NCBI RefSeq assembly: GCF_001418415.1
Contig: NZ_LIQT01000057.1
Location: 1-45,081 of the forward strand
DNA length: 45,081 nucleotides
Reading direction: 5' to 3'
DNA from: Streptomyces hirsutus
GTDB lineage: Bacteria; Actinomycetota; Actinomycetes; Streptomycetales; Streptomycetaceae
Position 1 is the first letter of the stretch; every line of letters begins with the position of its first letter. This document shows, piece by piece, positions 1 through 8,978 of the stretch. A program made the position numbers and the translations under genes. The notes under the pieces are model-generated. The model was given only the letters and a program-made list of their open reading frames with translations, made no database searches and was not told the DNA's origin.

Positions 1-53
1 GACGCTCCGTCGACCGGCGCGTCACTCCTGGTCGCGCCGGTCGACGGAGCGTC
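1..53. terminator. Perfect 21-bp inverted repeat (likely bidirectional terminator)
   Basis: Bases 1-21 are the exact reverse complement of 33-53, with an 11-nt loop at 22-32. The stem is GC-rich and ends 12 nt before the next start codon. There is no T-run, which is usual for Streptomyces hairpin terminators. The repeat may extend beyond the window edge. An operator role is possible but less likely given the arm length. Confidence 0.6.
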
Positions 54-64
54 ACCGTGAGCGC

Positions 65-529
65 ATGACCGCAACACAACCCCCTCTCACCGCACACCGG
101 TTCGCGATGCGCTTCAGCTCGACTCCGCGAGGCGCCCGGCTGGCCCGGCACATGTGCGGGCACCGGCTGGACGTCTGGGGCGTGCCGTACGGCAGTGACG
201 CGCACGACGTCGTCACGCTCGTCGCGGCCGAGCTGTGCGCCAACGCCGTACGGCACGGGCATGTGGCCGGCCGCGACTTCCACCTGCTGCTGACGGCCGA
301 CACCGCGACCGGAACCGTGCGCATCGAGGTGAGCGACACCCGTGGGGAACGTCTGCCGGCGCCTCCGTCCTCGCCGTCGGCCGACGGCGAGGACGGGCGC
401 GGGCTGCTGCTCGTCGCGGCGTTGGCCGACCGGTGGGGGTGCTGCCCGCGCCGTTCGGGCGGGCCCGGCAAGACGGTCTGGGCGGAGTGCGCCGCGCCTG
501 GCCTGATCTCACCGCCCCCGCTCCCGTAG
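65..529 (+). CDS. ATP-binding protein, HATPase_c_2 (anti-sigma/RsbW-like) family
   Basis: A 154-aa protein of the small GHKL ATPase family that is abundant in Streptomyces and resembles anti-sigma factor kinases. Visible motifs are the N-box (ELCANAVRHG, residues 56-65), a G1-like box (VSDTRGERLP, about 89-98) and a G2-like box (GRGLLLVAALADRWG, about 111-125) followed by SGGPGKTVW. It is cytosolic and likely binds ATP. Its target cannot be deduced. It lies 110 nt upstream of a Ser/Thr kinase on the same strand, so joint signalling is possible. Two degraded relatives occur in this window, near 25618-25800 and 39815-39925. Confidence 0.85.
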   Translation: MTATQPPLTAHRFAMRFSSTPRGARLARHMCGHRLDVWGVPYGSDAHDVVTLVAAELCANAVRHGHVAGRDFHLLLTADTATGTVRIEVSDTRGERLPAPPSSPSADGEDGRGLLLVAALADRWGCCPRRSGGPGKTVWAECAAPGLISPPPLP

Positions 530-639
530 ACCGCTCCCTCGCCCGCCCCAACTGGACTCTTCCGTCGCTTACCGGCCAAGATGCCCCTGGATCACATCGG
601 GCGCTCGACGGGCGAGGACGAGGGGCGGGGCGGGGCCAC

Positions 640-2283
640 GTGCCGGACGACACACGACGGATCGCGGATCGGTACGACCTGCTCGAACCCCTCAGTCACG
701 GCGGTATGGGCGACGTGTGGCGTGGTTTCGACGCGGTGCTGGACCGGCCCGTCGCCGTGAAGCTGGTGCGCCCCCAGGCAGTGACGTCGCCGCAGTTGGC
801 CGAGGAGTTCGAGAAGCGGTTCCGGCGGGAGGCGCGGGTCACCGCGCGGATCCAGCACCCGGGCGTGCCGCAGGTGTACGACGCGGTGCTGGACGAGTCG
901 TACGACCAGCTGTTCCTGGTGATGGAGCTGGTCGACGGCGTCCCGCTGACCGCGTACGTGCACCCGGGCGAACTCCTTCCGGTCAGCTGGGCGGTGGCCG
1001 TGGCCGCGCAGGTCGCCACGGTGCTGTCGCACGCGCACGAGGTGCCCGTGGTGCACCGGGACCTCAAGCCGAGCAACATCCTGGTGGCCCGGGACGGCAC
1101 GGTGAAGGTGCTGGACTTCGGCATCGCGGCCATCCTGCGCACCGACGTCACCAAGCTGACGGCGACGGGCAGCCCCATCGGCACGTACCAGTACATGGCG
1201 CCGGAGCAGGTGCGGGGCGCGCGGGTCACCCCGAGCACCGACCTGTACGCGCTCGGATGCGTGCTGCACGAGCTGCTGTGCGGGCGACCGGTGTTCGCCG
1301 GGGACAGCGAGTTCCAGCTGATGACCCAGCACATCTCGGCCGCGCCGACACCGCTGCGGCAGCTGCGCGCGGAGGTGCCCGCGGAGCTGGAGGAACTCGT
1401 CCTGGACCTGCTCCGCAAGGCGCCCGAAGCGCGCCCGGTGGACGTGCAGGCGGTGTACGAGCGGCTGCGTCCGTTCCTGCCGTCGCCGACGGACGACGCG
1501 GAGGACACGGAGGACGCGCGGCTGCCGGGTGAGGCGGGCCCGGTCGGGGCGCCCGACCCGACCGGGGTGTTCCGCCGCCCGTACGCGCCCCGCTCGCGTG
1601 CCGGAGCCGTAGGCGCGCGGGCCACCGCGGCCGGCACCGGGCCCGACGCGGCAGGGGCTGCGGCGCCGATGCTGCCGCCCGCGCAGCGCGAGGAGCTGCG
1701 GGAGCAGATCCGCGAGGTGTACGAACACTGCGCCGCACTGTGGGACGAGGACCGCTTCTCGCAGGCCGCCGAGGTGGTCGGCGAGATGATCGAGACGGCG
1801 GCCCTGGTGCTCGGCTCGGAGAGCAAGGCGGTCCTCGCGCTGCGCAGGCGCCGGGCCTTCAGCCGTCAACTGGCCGGCGATCACCGGGCCGCGCTGCCGG
1901 AGTTCGAGGCGCTGGCCGACGCGTACGCCCGGGTCGCCGGCCCGCACCACGAGGCGACGCTGGACTGCCGGGCGCAGGCGGCCCGCTGCAACGGCGAACT
2001 GGGCCGGGCGACCGAGGCGTTGGCCGGACTGCGGGGCGTACTGGACTCCGTACGGTCGATCGACGGCGACGTCAGCGAGAACGCCGTGGAGCTGCGCCGC
2101 GACATCGGCATGCTGCTGCTCGCGCAGGGGCGGGCAGCGGAGGCGTTCAACGTCCTGGACCCGCTGCACGAGGACCTGTGCCTGGTGTTCGGCCCGGACC
2201 ACGACCTCACGGCCGAGGTCGCCGAGACGCTGGCGGTGATCCGCCTGGACCTCGACGGCGACGCCTCCAGCTCGCCCACGTGA
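640..2283 (+). CDS. Serine/threonine protein kinase with TPR-like C-terminal region
   Basis: A 547-aa Hanks-type kinase. From the chosen GTG start the glycine loop is HGGMGDVWRG (about 20-29), the ATP-binding lysine is in VAVKLV (about K41), the catalytic loop is HRDLKPSN (Asp near 141), the metal-binding motif is DFG (Asp near 159), and the APE-like segment is MAPEQ. After a Pro/Ala-rich linker (about 290-350), an alpha-helical region with TPR-like repeats fills the C-terminus (about 355-540). I see no transmembrane helix. The reading frame stays open upstream to 235, but that part overlaps the preceding gene in another frame and has no kinase homology. GTG 640 begins just before the kinase domain and follows a G-rich stretch. 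Substrates are unknown. Confidence 0.88.
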   Translation: MPDDTRRIADRYDLLEPLSHGGMGDVWRGFDAVLDRPVAVKLVRPQAVTSPQLAEEFEKRFRREARVTARIQHPGVPQVYDAVLDESYDQLFLVMELVDGVPLTAYVHPGELLPVSWAVAVAAQVATVLSHAHEVPVVHRDLKPSNILVARDGTVKVLDFGIAAILRTDVTKLTATGSPIGTYQYMAPEQVRGARVTPSTDLYALGCVLHELLCGRPVFAGDSEFQLMTQHISAAPTPLRQLRAEVPAELEELVLDLLRKAPEARPVDVQAVYERLRPFLPSPTDDAEDTEDARLPGEAGPVGAPDPTGVFRRPYAPRSRAGAVGARATAAGTGPDAAGAAAPMLPPAQREELREQIREVYEHCAALWDEDRFSQAAEVVGEMIETAALVLGSESKAVLALRRRRAFSRQLAGDHRAALPEFEALADAYARVAGPHHEATLDCRAQAARCNGELGRATEALAGLRGVLDSVRSIDGDVSENAVELRRDIGMLLLAQGRAAEAFNVLDPLHEDLCLVFGPDHDLTAEVAETLAVIRLDLDGDASSSPT

Positions 2284-2347
2284 GTCCCCTTTCCCGGCCC
2301 CCCTCTGCCCCCAGCACGACGACTTCCTCGGCCCCTAGGATCGCTCC

Positions 2348-4516
2348 ATGCCGCAGCTCGCCTTCGACATCGGCTTCTTTGCCGAACTCCCCAAGCTCCA
2401 GCCACCGGTCAGGAAGGGCGTGCTCGACGCCTGGGAGAAGTTCGACCGGCTCAGTCTCGACCAGCTCTTCAAGGATCCGGGGCTGAAGCTGGAGAGTCTG
2501 CAGAAGCCGCGGGACAAGCAGATCCGGACGATCCGCATCGACCTGTTCTGGCGTGGTGTCGTCCTCGCCCCGACGACCGGGGACACCTTCGTCCTGCTGC
2601 GGGTCATGCAGCACGACAAGGCGATCGCCTGGGCCAGGAAGCAGAAGTCCACGATCAACACGGTGACCCGGGCCGTGGAGATCCGGGACGCGGCCACCCT
2701 GGACGAGATCACGCCGGCGTACGAGCGGGTGGCACAGACCTCGCCGAAGGCGCGGCTGTTCGAGAAGTTCTCCGACGGGGACCTGAACGCGCTCGGCATC
2801 GACGCCGAGACGCTGCGGCAGGCCCGGTCGCTCGTCGACAAGGAGCAGCTGGAGGTCTTCGCGCCGCTGCTGCCACAGGACCAGCGCGAGGTGCTCCAGT
2901 ACCTCGCGGAGGGCTGCACGGTCGAGGAGGTGTGGCAGGACATCGTCGCGCCCGCCCTCCAGGCGGCGACGCAGCCGGTCGACACACAGGACTTCGAGAC
3001 GGCGATCCGGCACAGCCGGGCACGGATCGCGCTGGTCACGGCGTCGGAGGAGCTGCGGGACATCCTCGAGAAGCCCTTCGCGGCCTGGCGGGTGTTCCTG
3101 CACCCCTCGCAGCGGAAGGTGGCCTACCGGGCGTCGTACTCGGGGCCCGCGCAGGTCACCGGCGGGCCGGGCACCGGCAAGACCGTCGTAGCGCTGCACC
3201 GGGTCAAGCACCTGCTCGGGCACCTGCGTGACGGCGACCGCATCCTGCTCACGACGTACACCAACGCACTGGTCAACGCACTCCGTTCGGGCCTGGAGTC
3301 CCTGGTGGACGACCCGGAGCTGCGCGAGCGTGTGGACATCTCGACGGTGGACGGCTTCGCCAGCCGTGTCGTCGCGGAGGCGCCGGGCGCGGTGGCCCTG
3401 CGACCGCTGATGAGCAACGAGGAGGTGAGCCGCTGGGACAAGGCCGCCAAGGCGACGGGCTTCACCGGCAGCGCGCAGTTCCTCGCGCAGGAGTACCGGC
3501 ACGTCGTCCTGGCCCAGGGCGTCGGCACCCTGGCCGAGTACGAGGCGGCGGACCGGCGGGGCCGCGGCAGTCGGCTGACGGCGGCCGAACGGCCGCTGGT
3601 GTGGGAGACGGTGGAGCGGTTCACGGCCGACCTCGCGGCAGACGGGTGCCGCACCTGGCTGCAGACGTGTGCGGAGGCGGCGCGGCTACTGGAGGCGAAG
3701 GGGCCGCAGTACCGGCACGTGGTGGTGGACGAGGCGCAGGACCTGCATCCGGCGCAGTGGCGCCTGCTGCGCGCGGCCGTCCCGGCCCGCCCGGACGACC
3801 TGTTCATCGCGGGCGACCCGCATCAGCGCATCTACGACTCGAAGGTGTCGTTGAAGTCGCTCGGCATCAAGGTGACCGGGCGGTCGGTGAAGCTGCGCAA
3901 GAACTACCGCAGTACACAGGAGATCCTGCGCTGGTCCACTGCACTGCTCATCGGCCGTCCGATCTCCCAGTTGGAGGACGACGGCCGCAACGAGACCCTG
4001 CTCGGGTACCGCTCCGCCCTGCACGGCGACGGGCCCGCCGTGCGGGGCGCGACGACCGAGGAGGCCGAACTTGACCTGCTCGTCGCCCAGGTGCGGGCGT
4101 GGATGGACGCGGGTGTCGGCGCCGGGGAGATCGGGGTGAGCGCCCGGTTCAACAAGACGTGCGGGAAGGCGGTGGCGCACCTGAAGGACGCCGGCATCCC
4201 CGCGGTGACGCTGCGCACCGCCACCGGCGAGTCCGCGGCGGCCGAGGCGACGGCCGTGCGGGTCGGGACGATGCACTCGTTCAAGGGGCTGGAGTTCCGC
4301 TGCGTCGCCGTGATCGGCGTCAACGACGAGGCGCTGCCGTTCCCGAAGGCGGTCACCCCGCCCGAGGTGGATCCCAAGCAGCACGAGACGGACCTGATGT
4401 CCGAACGCTGCCTGCTCTTCGTCGCCTGCACGCGGGCCCGGGACAGCCTGTACGTCTCCTGGCCGGGCGAACCGAGCCCGTTCCTGGCCGAGGCGGGCGT
4501 CACCGACGCCGCCTGA
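2348..4516 (+). CDS. UvrD/Rep-type (SF1) helicase with RelE-like N-terminal region
   Basis: A 722-aa SF1 helicase-like ATPase. Walker A is GGPGTGKT (residues 272-279), Walker B is VVVDEAQD (about 458-465), motif III-like IAGDPHQRIY follows, then KNYRST. The C-terminal motifs are VGTMHSFKGLEF and LLFVACTRARDSLYVSW. These identify the UvrD/PcrA/Rep superfamily. Residues about 50-100 (KPRDKQIRTIRIDLFWRG, then GDTFVLLRVMQHDKAI) resemble the strand pattern of RelE/ParE-type folds, with basic residues followed by a hydrophobic strand and an HD pair. The middle region (about 100-260) is not recognised. An AGGA-like site precedes ATG 2348. The neighbours are restriction and OLD nuclease genes, which suggests a DNA-repair or anti-phage role; this is inference. 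Confidence 0.85.
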   Translation: MPQLAFDIGFFAELPKLQPPVRKGVLDAWEKFDRLSLDQLFKDPGLKLESLQKPRDKQIRTIRIDLFWRGVVLAPTTGDTFVLLRVMQHDKAIAWARKQKSTINTVTRAVEIRDAATLDEITPAYERVAQTSPKARLFEKFSDGDLNALGIDAETLRQARSLVDKEQLEVFAPLLPQDQREVLQYLAEGCTVEEVWQDIVAPALQAATQPVDTQDFETAIRHSRARIALVTASEELRDILEKPFAAWRVFLHPSQRKVAYRASYSGPAQVTGGPGTGKTVVALHRVKHLLGHLRDGDRILLTTYTNALVNALRSGLESLVDDPELRERVDISTVDGFASRVVAEAPGAVALRPLMSNEEVSRWDKAAKATGFTGSAQFLAQEYRHVVLAQGVGTLAEYEAADRRGRGSRLTAAERPLVWETVERFTADLAADGCRTWLQTCAEAARLLEAKGPQYRHVVVDEAQDLHPAQWRLLRAAVPARPDDLFIAGDPHQRIYDSKVSLKSLGIKVTGRSVKLRKNYRSTQEILRWSTALLIGRPISQLEDDGRNETLLGYRSALHGDGPAVRGATTEEAELDLLVAQVRAWMDAGVGAGEIGVSARFNKTCGKAVAHLKDAGIPAVTLRTATGESAAAEATAVRVGTMHSFKGLEFRCVAVIGVNDEALPFPKAVTPPEVDPKQHETDLMSERCLLFVACTRARDSLYVSWPGEPSPFLAEAGVTDAA

Positions 4517-4628
4517 GCCGCCTCAGCCGGGTCGGCCTCCGGCAGCGGGTCCGCGCGGCAGCCTCCGGCTTCTCCGGAGTGCCGTGGCGGCCCCGCGGTG
4601 CCCGCCCGGGTGTGCTAGGGATGTTTCC

Positions 4629-5045
4629 ATGTCACTGCCCCACGTGGTGCTCACGGACTCACAGGCCCGCCTGCTGGCGGAGCTGGTGCTCGCGCCCCTC
4701 CCGGTCCGGGAGGACGGTGACATCGCCACGGGGGTCAGTGAGGAAGAGGTGAGCGCGCGGGGTCTGGATCACGAGGTGACGCCGGCGGACCTGCGCCGGC
4801 TCGTCCTCCTCGGGCTTGTCGTGCCGGAAGCAGGGTGCGCGCGGGTCACCGATCTCGGCACGGCCGTTCACTACGAGGCGCAGCTCAGTGCCGCGCACGC
4901 CCGCCTCGGTGACGTGGTGCGCTTCGCCGATGCGGTGGAGAGGACATGTCCCCGCCTCGCCCCGACACTCCGTCTGCTGGCTCAGGGCGAGATCACTCTA
5001 CGAGCAGCGGTCACCGCCGCGGCCGCTCCGGAGCAGTGCGGCTGA
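4629..5045 (+). CDS. Hypothetical protein, possibly winged-helix-like
   Basis: A 138-aa, soluble, leucine- and alanine-rich protein that I do not recognise. The segment VTPADLRRLVLLGLVVPEAGCARVTD (positions about 45-71) resembles the helix plus wing of a small winged-helix fold. The rest is helical. ATG 4629 is chosen because AGGG lies about 10 nt upstream and the in-frame upstream codons look non-coding. It converges with the restriction-enzyme gene, whose stop codon is 28 nt downstream. Confidence 0.6.
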   Translation: MSLPHVVLTDSQARLLAELVLAPLPVREDGDIATGVSEEEVSARGLDHEVTPADLRRLVLLGLVVPEAGCARVTDLGTAVHYEAQLSAAHARLGDVVRFADAVERTCPRLAPTLRLLAQGEITLRAAVTAAAAPEQCG

Positions 5046-5073
5046 CGCGCGGCTCGCACGAATCGATCACCGT

Positions 5074-8000
5074 TCAGTCATCGGGGAAGAGCCCGTCGAC
5101 CGCCGGGTGCCGGGACTTGCGTGCTGAGGGGGGTACGGGCAGCACCCCCGCCGCTCTCAGTTCGTCCTCCGTCACCACCGGGCCGGCCAGAACCGCGGCG
5201 AGCAGGGCGTCCTGAGCAGGGGCGAGATCGGTCAGGCGGCGCAGGACCGAGAGCAGTTCGATGAGTTCAGTCGTCCACTCGGACGGCCAGGTGTCGACGT
5301 GGATGTCGTCGAGGAGACTGGTCTTCTTGCTGTTGGGTGAGGCCTTCCGGTAGCCGAACCACTTCTTGACGACCGGCATTCCGCCGACGTCGTACGTCCA
5401 CACCGCTTCCGGCACGGGGGCGAACTTCCCCTCACCGACGTGCAGCGCCCCCGACTCGGCGTCGTGTCGTATCCGCTCGGGAAGCGTGTCGCCGATGTGG
5501 GTGTCGTACCGCACCCTGCGCGGGTCTCCGGACGGGAACTCCGGGCTGCCGACCGGGCGGTCCTGTGCGGGGTCGGCGCACCGGGCTCCGAAGGTGGACG
5601 CCCACAGGACCTGGCGGCCGAGGGCGACGGCCTCGTCCCAGAGGGCGCCGTCGCGGGTGAGCGGGAGCCGTACGCCCGGAGTCAGCAGTTCCTCGGTGAA
5701 CCGCCGGGTGAAGGCGGAGTGCCCCGCGACGGCGACGGCGTACGCCGCCAGGTCCTCGGCCTCGATCCGGGCACGGCCGAGCGTCCGTGCGAGGTGGGGC
5801 AGGAGACCGGCCGCGGTGTTGACGGAGCCGTCGGGGTGCAGCAGCGGCATGGTGCGGCCGCCGCGGCCGTTGAAGTGGTGCGTGTCGGGGATCAGGTGCG
5901 TGGCGACCAGCGCGGGGCCGGAGTCGATCGGATGCGACGACTGCTGGTTGAGGAAGAGCTGTCCGCCGCGCTGGGCCGCCGCCCACAGGTCGGGGCGCGG
6001 ATAGTCGAGTGCGCGGTTGTCGGCGATGAGGTGTTGGCGGTCGAAGCTGCGCAGGGCCATGAGCACGAGGTGCGGGGTGGTGTCGTGTTCCTCGGCGAGC
6101 GGATGCCTGGGAGTGGACTGGCCGGGTAACGGGTCTCGCCTGCCTGTCAGAGTCCGGTCACGCGTCTCCTTGAAGAGTTCCGCCTGGTGGGCCGGGTCGG
6201 ACTCGCGTATCAGCGTCGCCCATCGGCGGCGCAGGATCTCCGCCGAGGGTGCGCTCACCCATGAACGGTTCGACGTGACACCCAGACTGCCCCAGGGAAA
6301 CAGGTCGTTGAGCTCGGGGAACTCCTCCCAGCCCGACTCCGTCACCGGCGTCAGCGGCCGTGTCGGATGCGTGTGCGTGTCCCGCCATCCGTCGTCGTCC
6401 ACCCGGATCGCCCGTAACTGGCGGAACTTGTCCGCACGCTTCCCCGACACGGCCCGGTAGTGCACGCGCGCCCGGTGCTCCGGTCCTCGTTCCGTCCCCG
6501 CCCGGCGGACGAAGACGAAGATGGCGAGCGGCTGGGCGACCCCTGGAAAGACGCGGGTGGCGACATCGGAACGCTGGCCCTCCGGAGAGAGGTTGACGAT
6601 CCAGCCCTCGTCGCAGGTCCGCCGAAGATAGTCCCGCATACCGCGCCCGCCGGGACCGGTGGCCCACCCGGACGGGGTGATGAAGCAGACCACTCCGTGC
6701 CGGTCCTCGGCGTGGGCGTCGAACACCTTCCAGGTCGCCCACCGCCAGAAGTACACGTACATGTTCTTGAGGATGTGCTCGTAGCGGCCGTTGCCCGCGT
6801 GGCGGAAGTCGTCGAGCAGCGGCGTTTCCCTGCCGTCGGCGCGCTTCTCCACCCAGCCGCCGCGCCCCTCGGCCTTGTCGTCGTACGGCGGGTTGCCGGC
6901 GACGACGGTGATCGGGGTGTCCGCCTTGACCTTGTTGGCGCGTCTGCGCGACTGGGCGAGCGCCTCGTACGTGGATGCCAGGTACTCCTCCTCGGCGTAC
7001 GGGTTGTCCAGGGTGTCCGTGACGAAGAGGTTGAGACCGCCCTCGGGCACCGGGACGCCGTACTTCTTGAGCAGGTCCGAGGCGCGCAGCTCGGCGACGG
7101 CGAAGGACCCCATCTGCAGTTCGAAGCCGTAGAGCCGGGAGGCGAGCCGCTGTACGGCGTCGCGGGCCATCGCCGGCCCGTGACGCTCGGCGGCCTGTTC
7201 GGCGACGCGCTCGATGACGGTGTGCAGGAAGGTGCCGGTGCCCATGGCGGGGTCGACGATCCGTACGTCGTCGTCGGCGAAGCCGTGTTCCCGGCCGAGT
7301 CGGGTGCGCAGGACGTCCTCGGTGAGACGGATCATCTCCTCGACCACTTCGCGGGGCGTGTAGTACGAGCCGCTCCTCTGACGCAGGCCCGGATCGTAGA
7401 CCGTGAGGAAGTGCTCGTAGAGGTGGAGGTAGGCGTCCCGGTTCCCGCTGCGGACGGCCGGCCAGTCCACCTGCGCGACAGTACGCGTCAGCAGGTCGAG
7501 CGTGACGGTGAAGCGCGCGTTGACATTGTCCGTCAGGAGCTGGAGCGCCTTGCCCATGAGGGCGTGGCCGTCGTCCAGGCGGCGGCCGATCTCGTGGAAG
7601 GAGCCGGGCGCGAGCGGGATGCCTTCCGTGTGGGCCAGCAGGAGCGAGAAGGTGACGGTCTGGGCGAAACCGTCGGCGAAGGTCCCGTCGTCGGCAGACG
7701 GGAAGAGGTAGCGGCGCCAGTCGTTCTTGAGGCCGGTGAAGGGTCGTGCGCACACATCGTCGTCGGGCGCGGACGACCTGGCCTCGGCCGCCAGCTGTTC
7801 CTGAACGGCAGCCCGCAGCAGCCTGCACAGGCGGGCGATCTCCTGCACGAGGCGGGCGACGTGTCTGATCGGCTCGGGTTTCCACCCGAGGAACTGCTGG
7901 AGCAGCGCGTCGAAGGCCAGTGGGTCGGGTACGGCGAGTTTCTCGCCCGCGCTCCGCAGCGAGCCGGCGAAGAACACCGTCTCGCCGACCTGCCGACCGC

Positions 8001-8379
8001 CACGGAAGAGCCGCCACTCCGTGCCGTTCGAGTACAGCAGGTTGGGCAGGTCCCGGAGCTTGTGCCACTGCTCCCGGTTGCCGCGGCCGAAGGTGTCCGG
8101 ATCGACGGACAGCCCTGGGCGCTTGAGTTCGACGTAGCCGCTGATCTCCCCGTCCACGCTCACCGCGTAGTCGGGCCGGACACCGAGATCCGGCAGCGGG
8201 TACTCGTCGTGCCAGCTCACCCGGTGCTGTTCGTGGTGTTCGCTCACCACTCGGAGCAGGACTTCCAGCGGTCCGCGAATCGCGGCCTCCTGGCCACCGC
8301 CCCCGGACAGCTTGTCCTTGCACATACCACCGAACTGCGACACGGCAGCACGAAGCCACCCGTACTGGTCCCCACCCAT
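5074..8379 (-). CDS. Single-chain restriction-modification enzyme (type ISP/IIG-like: nuclease plus N6-adenine methyltransferase)
   Basis: A 1101-aa polypeptide. Residues about 30-130 carry a PD-(D/E)xK nuclease signature: Asp70 in RPDYAVSV, then Glu84 and Lys86 in YVELKRPG. The central methyltransferase has SAM motif I (DPAMGTGTFLHTVIERV) and catalytic motif IV (AGNPPY), typical of N6-adenine (gamma-class) methyltransferases. The C-terminal part should hold target recognition. Classical type ISP enzymes such as LlaGI have a helicase between nuclease and methyltransferase; I see no Walker motifs, so the architecture is IIG-like. One protein would cut and methylate, which explains the missing separate methylase gene. 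Start ATG 8379 is inferred; the frame is open to 8457. It is transcribed divergently from the OLD nuclease gene, with a shared promoter motif. Confidence 0.88.
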   Translation of the reverse strand: MGGDQYGWLRAAVSQFGGMCKDKLSGGGGQEAAIRGPLEVLLRVVSEHHEQHRVSWHDEYPLPDLGVRPDYAVSVDGEISGYVELKRPGLSVDPDTFGRGNREQWHKLRDLPNLLYSNGTEWRLFRGGRQVGETVFFAGSLRSAGEKLAVPDPLAFDALLQQFLGWKPEPIRHVARLVQEIARLCRLLRAAVQEQLAAEARSSAPDDDVCARPFTGLKNDWRRYLFPSADDGTFADGFAQTVTFSLLLAHTEGIPLAPGSFHEIGRRLDDGHALMGKALQLLTDNVNARFTVTLDLLTRTVAQVDWPAVRSGNRDAYLHLYEHFLTVYDPGLRQRSGSYYTPREVVEEMIRLTEDVLRTRLGREHGFADDDVRIVDPAMGTGTFLHTVIERVAEQAAERHGPAMARDAVQRLASRLYGFELQMGSFAVAELRASDLLKKYGVPVPEGGLNLFVTDTLDNPYAEEEYLASTYEALAQSRRRANKVKADTPITVVAGNPPYDDKAEGRGGWVEKRADGRETPLLDDFRHAGNGRYEHILKNMYVYFWRWATWKVFDAHAEDRHGVVCFITPSGWATGPGGRGMRDYLRRTCDEGWIVNLSPEGQRSDVATRVFPGVAQPLAIFVFVRRAGTERGPEHRARVHYRAVSGKRADKFRQLRAIRVDDDGWRDTHTHPTRPLTPVTESGWEEFPELNDLFPWGSLGVTSNRSWVSAPSAEILRRRWATLIRESDPAHQAELFKETRDRTLTGRRDPLPGQSTPRHPLAEEHDTTPHLVLMALRSFDRQHLIADNRALDYPRPDLWAAAQRGGQLFLNQQSSHPIDSGPALVATHLIPDTHHFNGRGGRTMPLLHPDGSVNTAAGLLPHLARTLGRARIEAEDLAAYAVAVAGHSAFTRRFTEELLTPGVRLPLTRDGALWDEAVALGRQVLWASTFGARCADPAQDRPVGSPEFPSGDPRRVRYDTHIGDTLPERIRHDAESGALHVGEGKFAPVPEAVWTYDVGGMPVVKKWFGYRKASPNSKKTSLLDDIHVDTWPSEWTTELIELLSVLRRLTDLAPAQDALLAAVLAGPVVTEDELRAAGVLPVPPSARKSRHPAVDGLFPDD

Positions 8380-8618
8380 GGTCCCCCCAAGGACACGATC
8401 ACTGACACCGGCGCACGGTCCCCGGGGCCCCCACCGCGTCCATGCTGACAAGGACATGGCGGTGCGTCAGCCCTCTGGACGACCTTCCCGGTGGTGTATG
8501 CACTCAGCAAAGGGCGCGCGCCACGATGACACGCCCCCGCTCACACTCCAGCTCGCGCACCCGACAGGAGCGGGCCCCGTTCACGGGGCGGCCTCACCGG
8601 CCCAACGAAAGCCACACC

Positions 8619-8647
8619 AGACAAGCAAACATTGAAAGCACTGTCAA
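8619..8647 (-). promoter_or_regulatory. Candidate promoter for the restriction enzyme gene
   Basis: On the minus strand a perfect -35 box TTGACA (8647-8642) is followed after 17 nt by TTGTCT (8624-8619). The -35 and its flank are part of a 17-bp sequence repeated in inverted orientation before the OLD gene. Transcription would leave a 5' UTR of roughly 230 nt before ATG 8379. The -10 match is moderate. Confidence 0.45.
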
Positions 8648-8920
8648 TCCATAAGCCGTGGTTGACTCTTGACACACCTCGCCAAGCACATGTGACTGGC
8701 ACGCCACTCCACCAGCGACTCCCTGGACGTGCCGCTCCGCAACGCCGGCCACTGAAGGCCATCCGGCTTCTCGCGATGCCCCGCGCCCCGCCAGCCGCCG
8801 CACGGCGTCCCGCCGCGACCAGGCAGCTCGGGACGACGGCCGCGAGCACGCAGCCATCGCACCCTCACCGACATTCGAACACACCTCCCCCTCGAGCATT
8901 GGAGATTGACAGTGCTTTCA
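8633..8920. repeat. 17-bp perfect inverted repeat flanking a 254-bp non-coding segment
   Basis: Bases 8633-8649 (TGAAAGCACTGTCAATC) are the exact reverse complement of 8904-8920. Each copy contains TTGACA pointing outward, toward the restriction enzyme gene on one side and the OLD gene on the other. The segment between the copies shows no convincing gene on either strand. The arrangement suits paired divergent promoters or operators. A small mobile element (MITE) is the alternative, but I see no target-site duplication. Confidence 0.7.
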
Positions 8921-8935
8921 CCGTCATGGTTAGGT
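8906..8935 (+). promoter_or_regulatory. Candidate promoter for the OLD nuclease gene
   Basis: The -35 box TTGACA (8906-8911) is followed after 18 nt by TTAGGT (8930-8935). The -35 lies in the right copy of the 17-bp inverted repeat. Predicted transcription would begin about 8942, exactly where a strong hairpin starts, and run about 160 nt to GTG 9103. Confidence 0.45.
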
Positions 8936-8940
8936 GCTCA

Positions 8941-8978
8941 TGCTTCCGGTGGTGGCTGGGGGGCCACCACCGGAAGCA
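8941..8978 (+). promoter_or_regulatory. Strong stem-loop in the OLD gene leader
   Basis: The arms TGCTTCCGGTGGTGGC (8941-8956) and GCCACCACCGGAAGCA (8963-8978) are perfectly complementary (16 bp) around a 6-nt loop. It sits at the predicted 5' end of the OLD mRNA, so it could stabilise the transcript or terminate read-through. No T-run follows. Confidence 0.5.

Noticed and set aside
6460..8448. Long plus-strand frame opposite the restriction enzyme gene
   Set aside because: High-GC shadow frame without family features; the minus-strand gene has clear nuclease and methyltransferase motifs.
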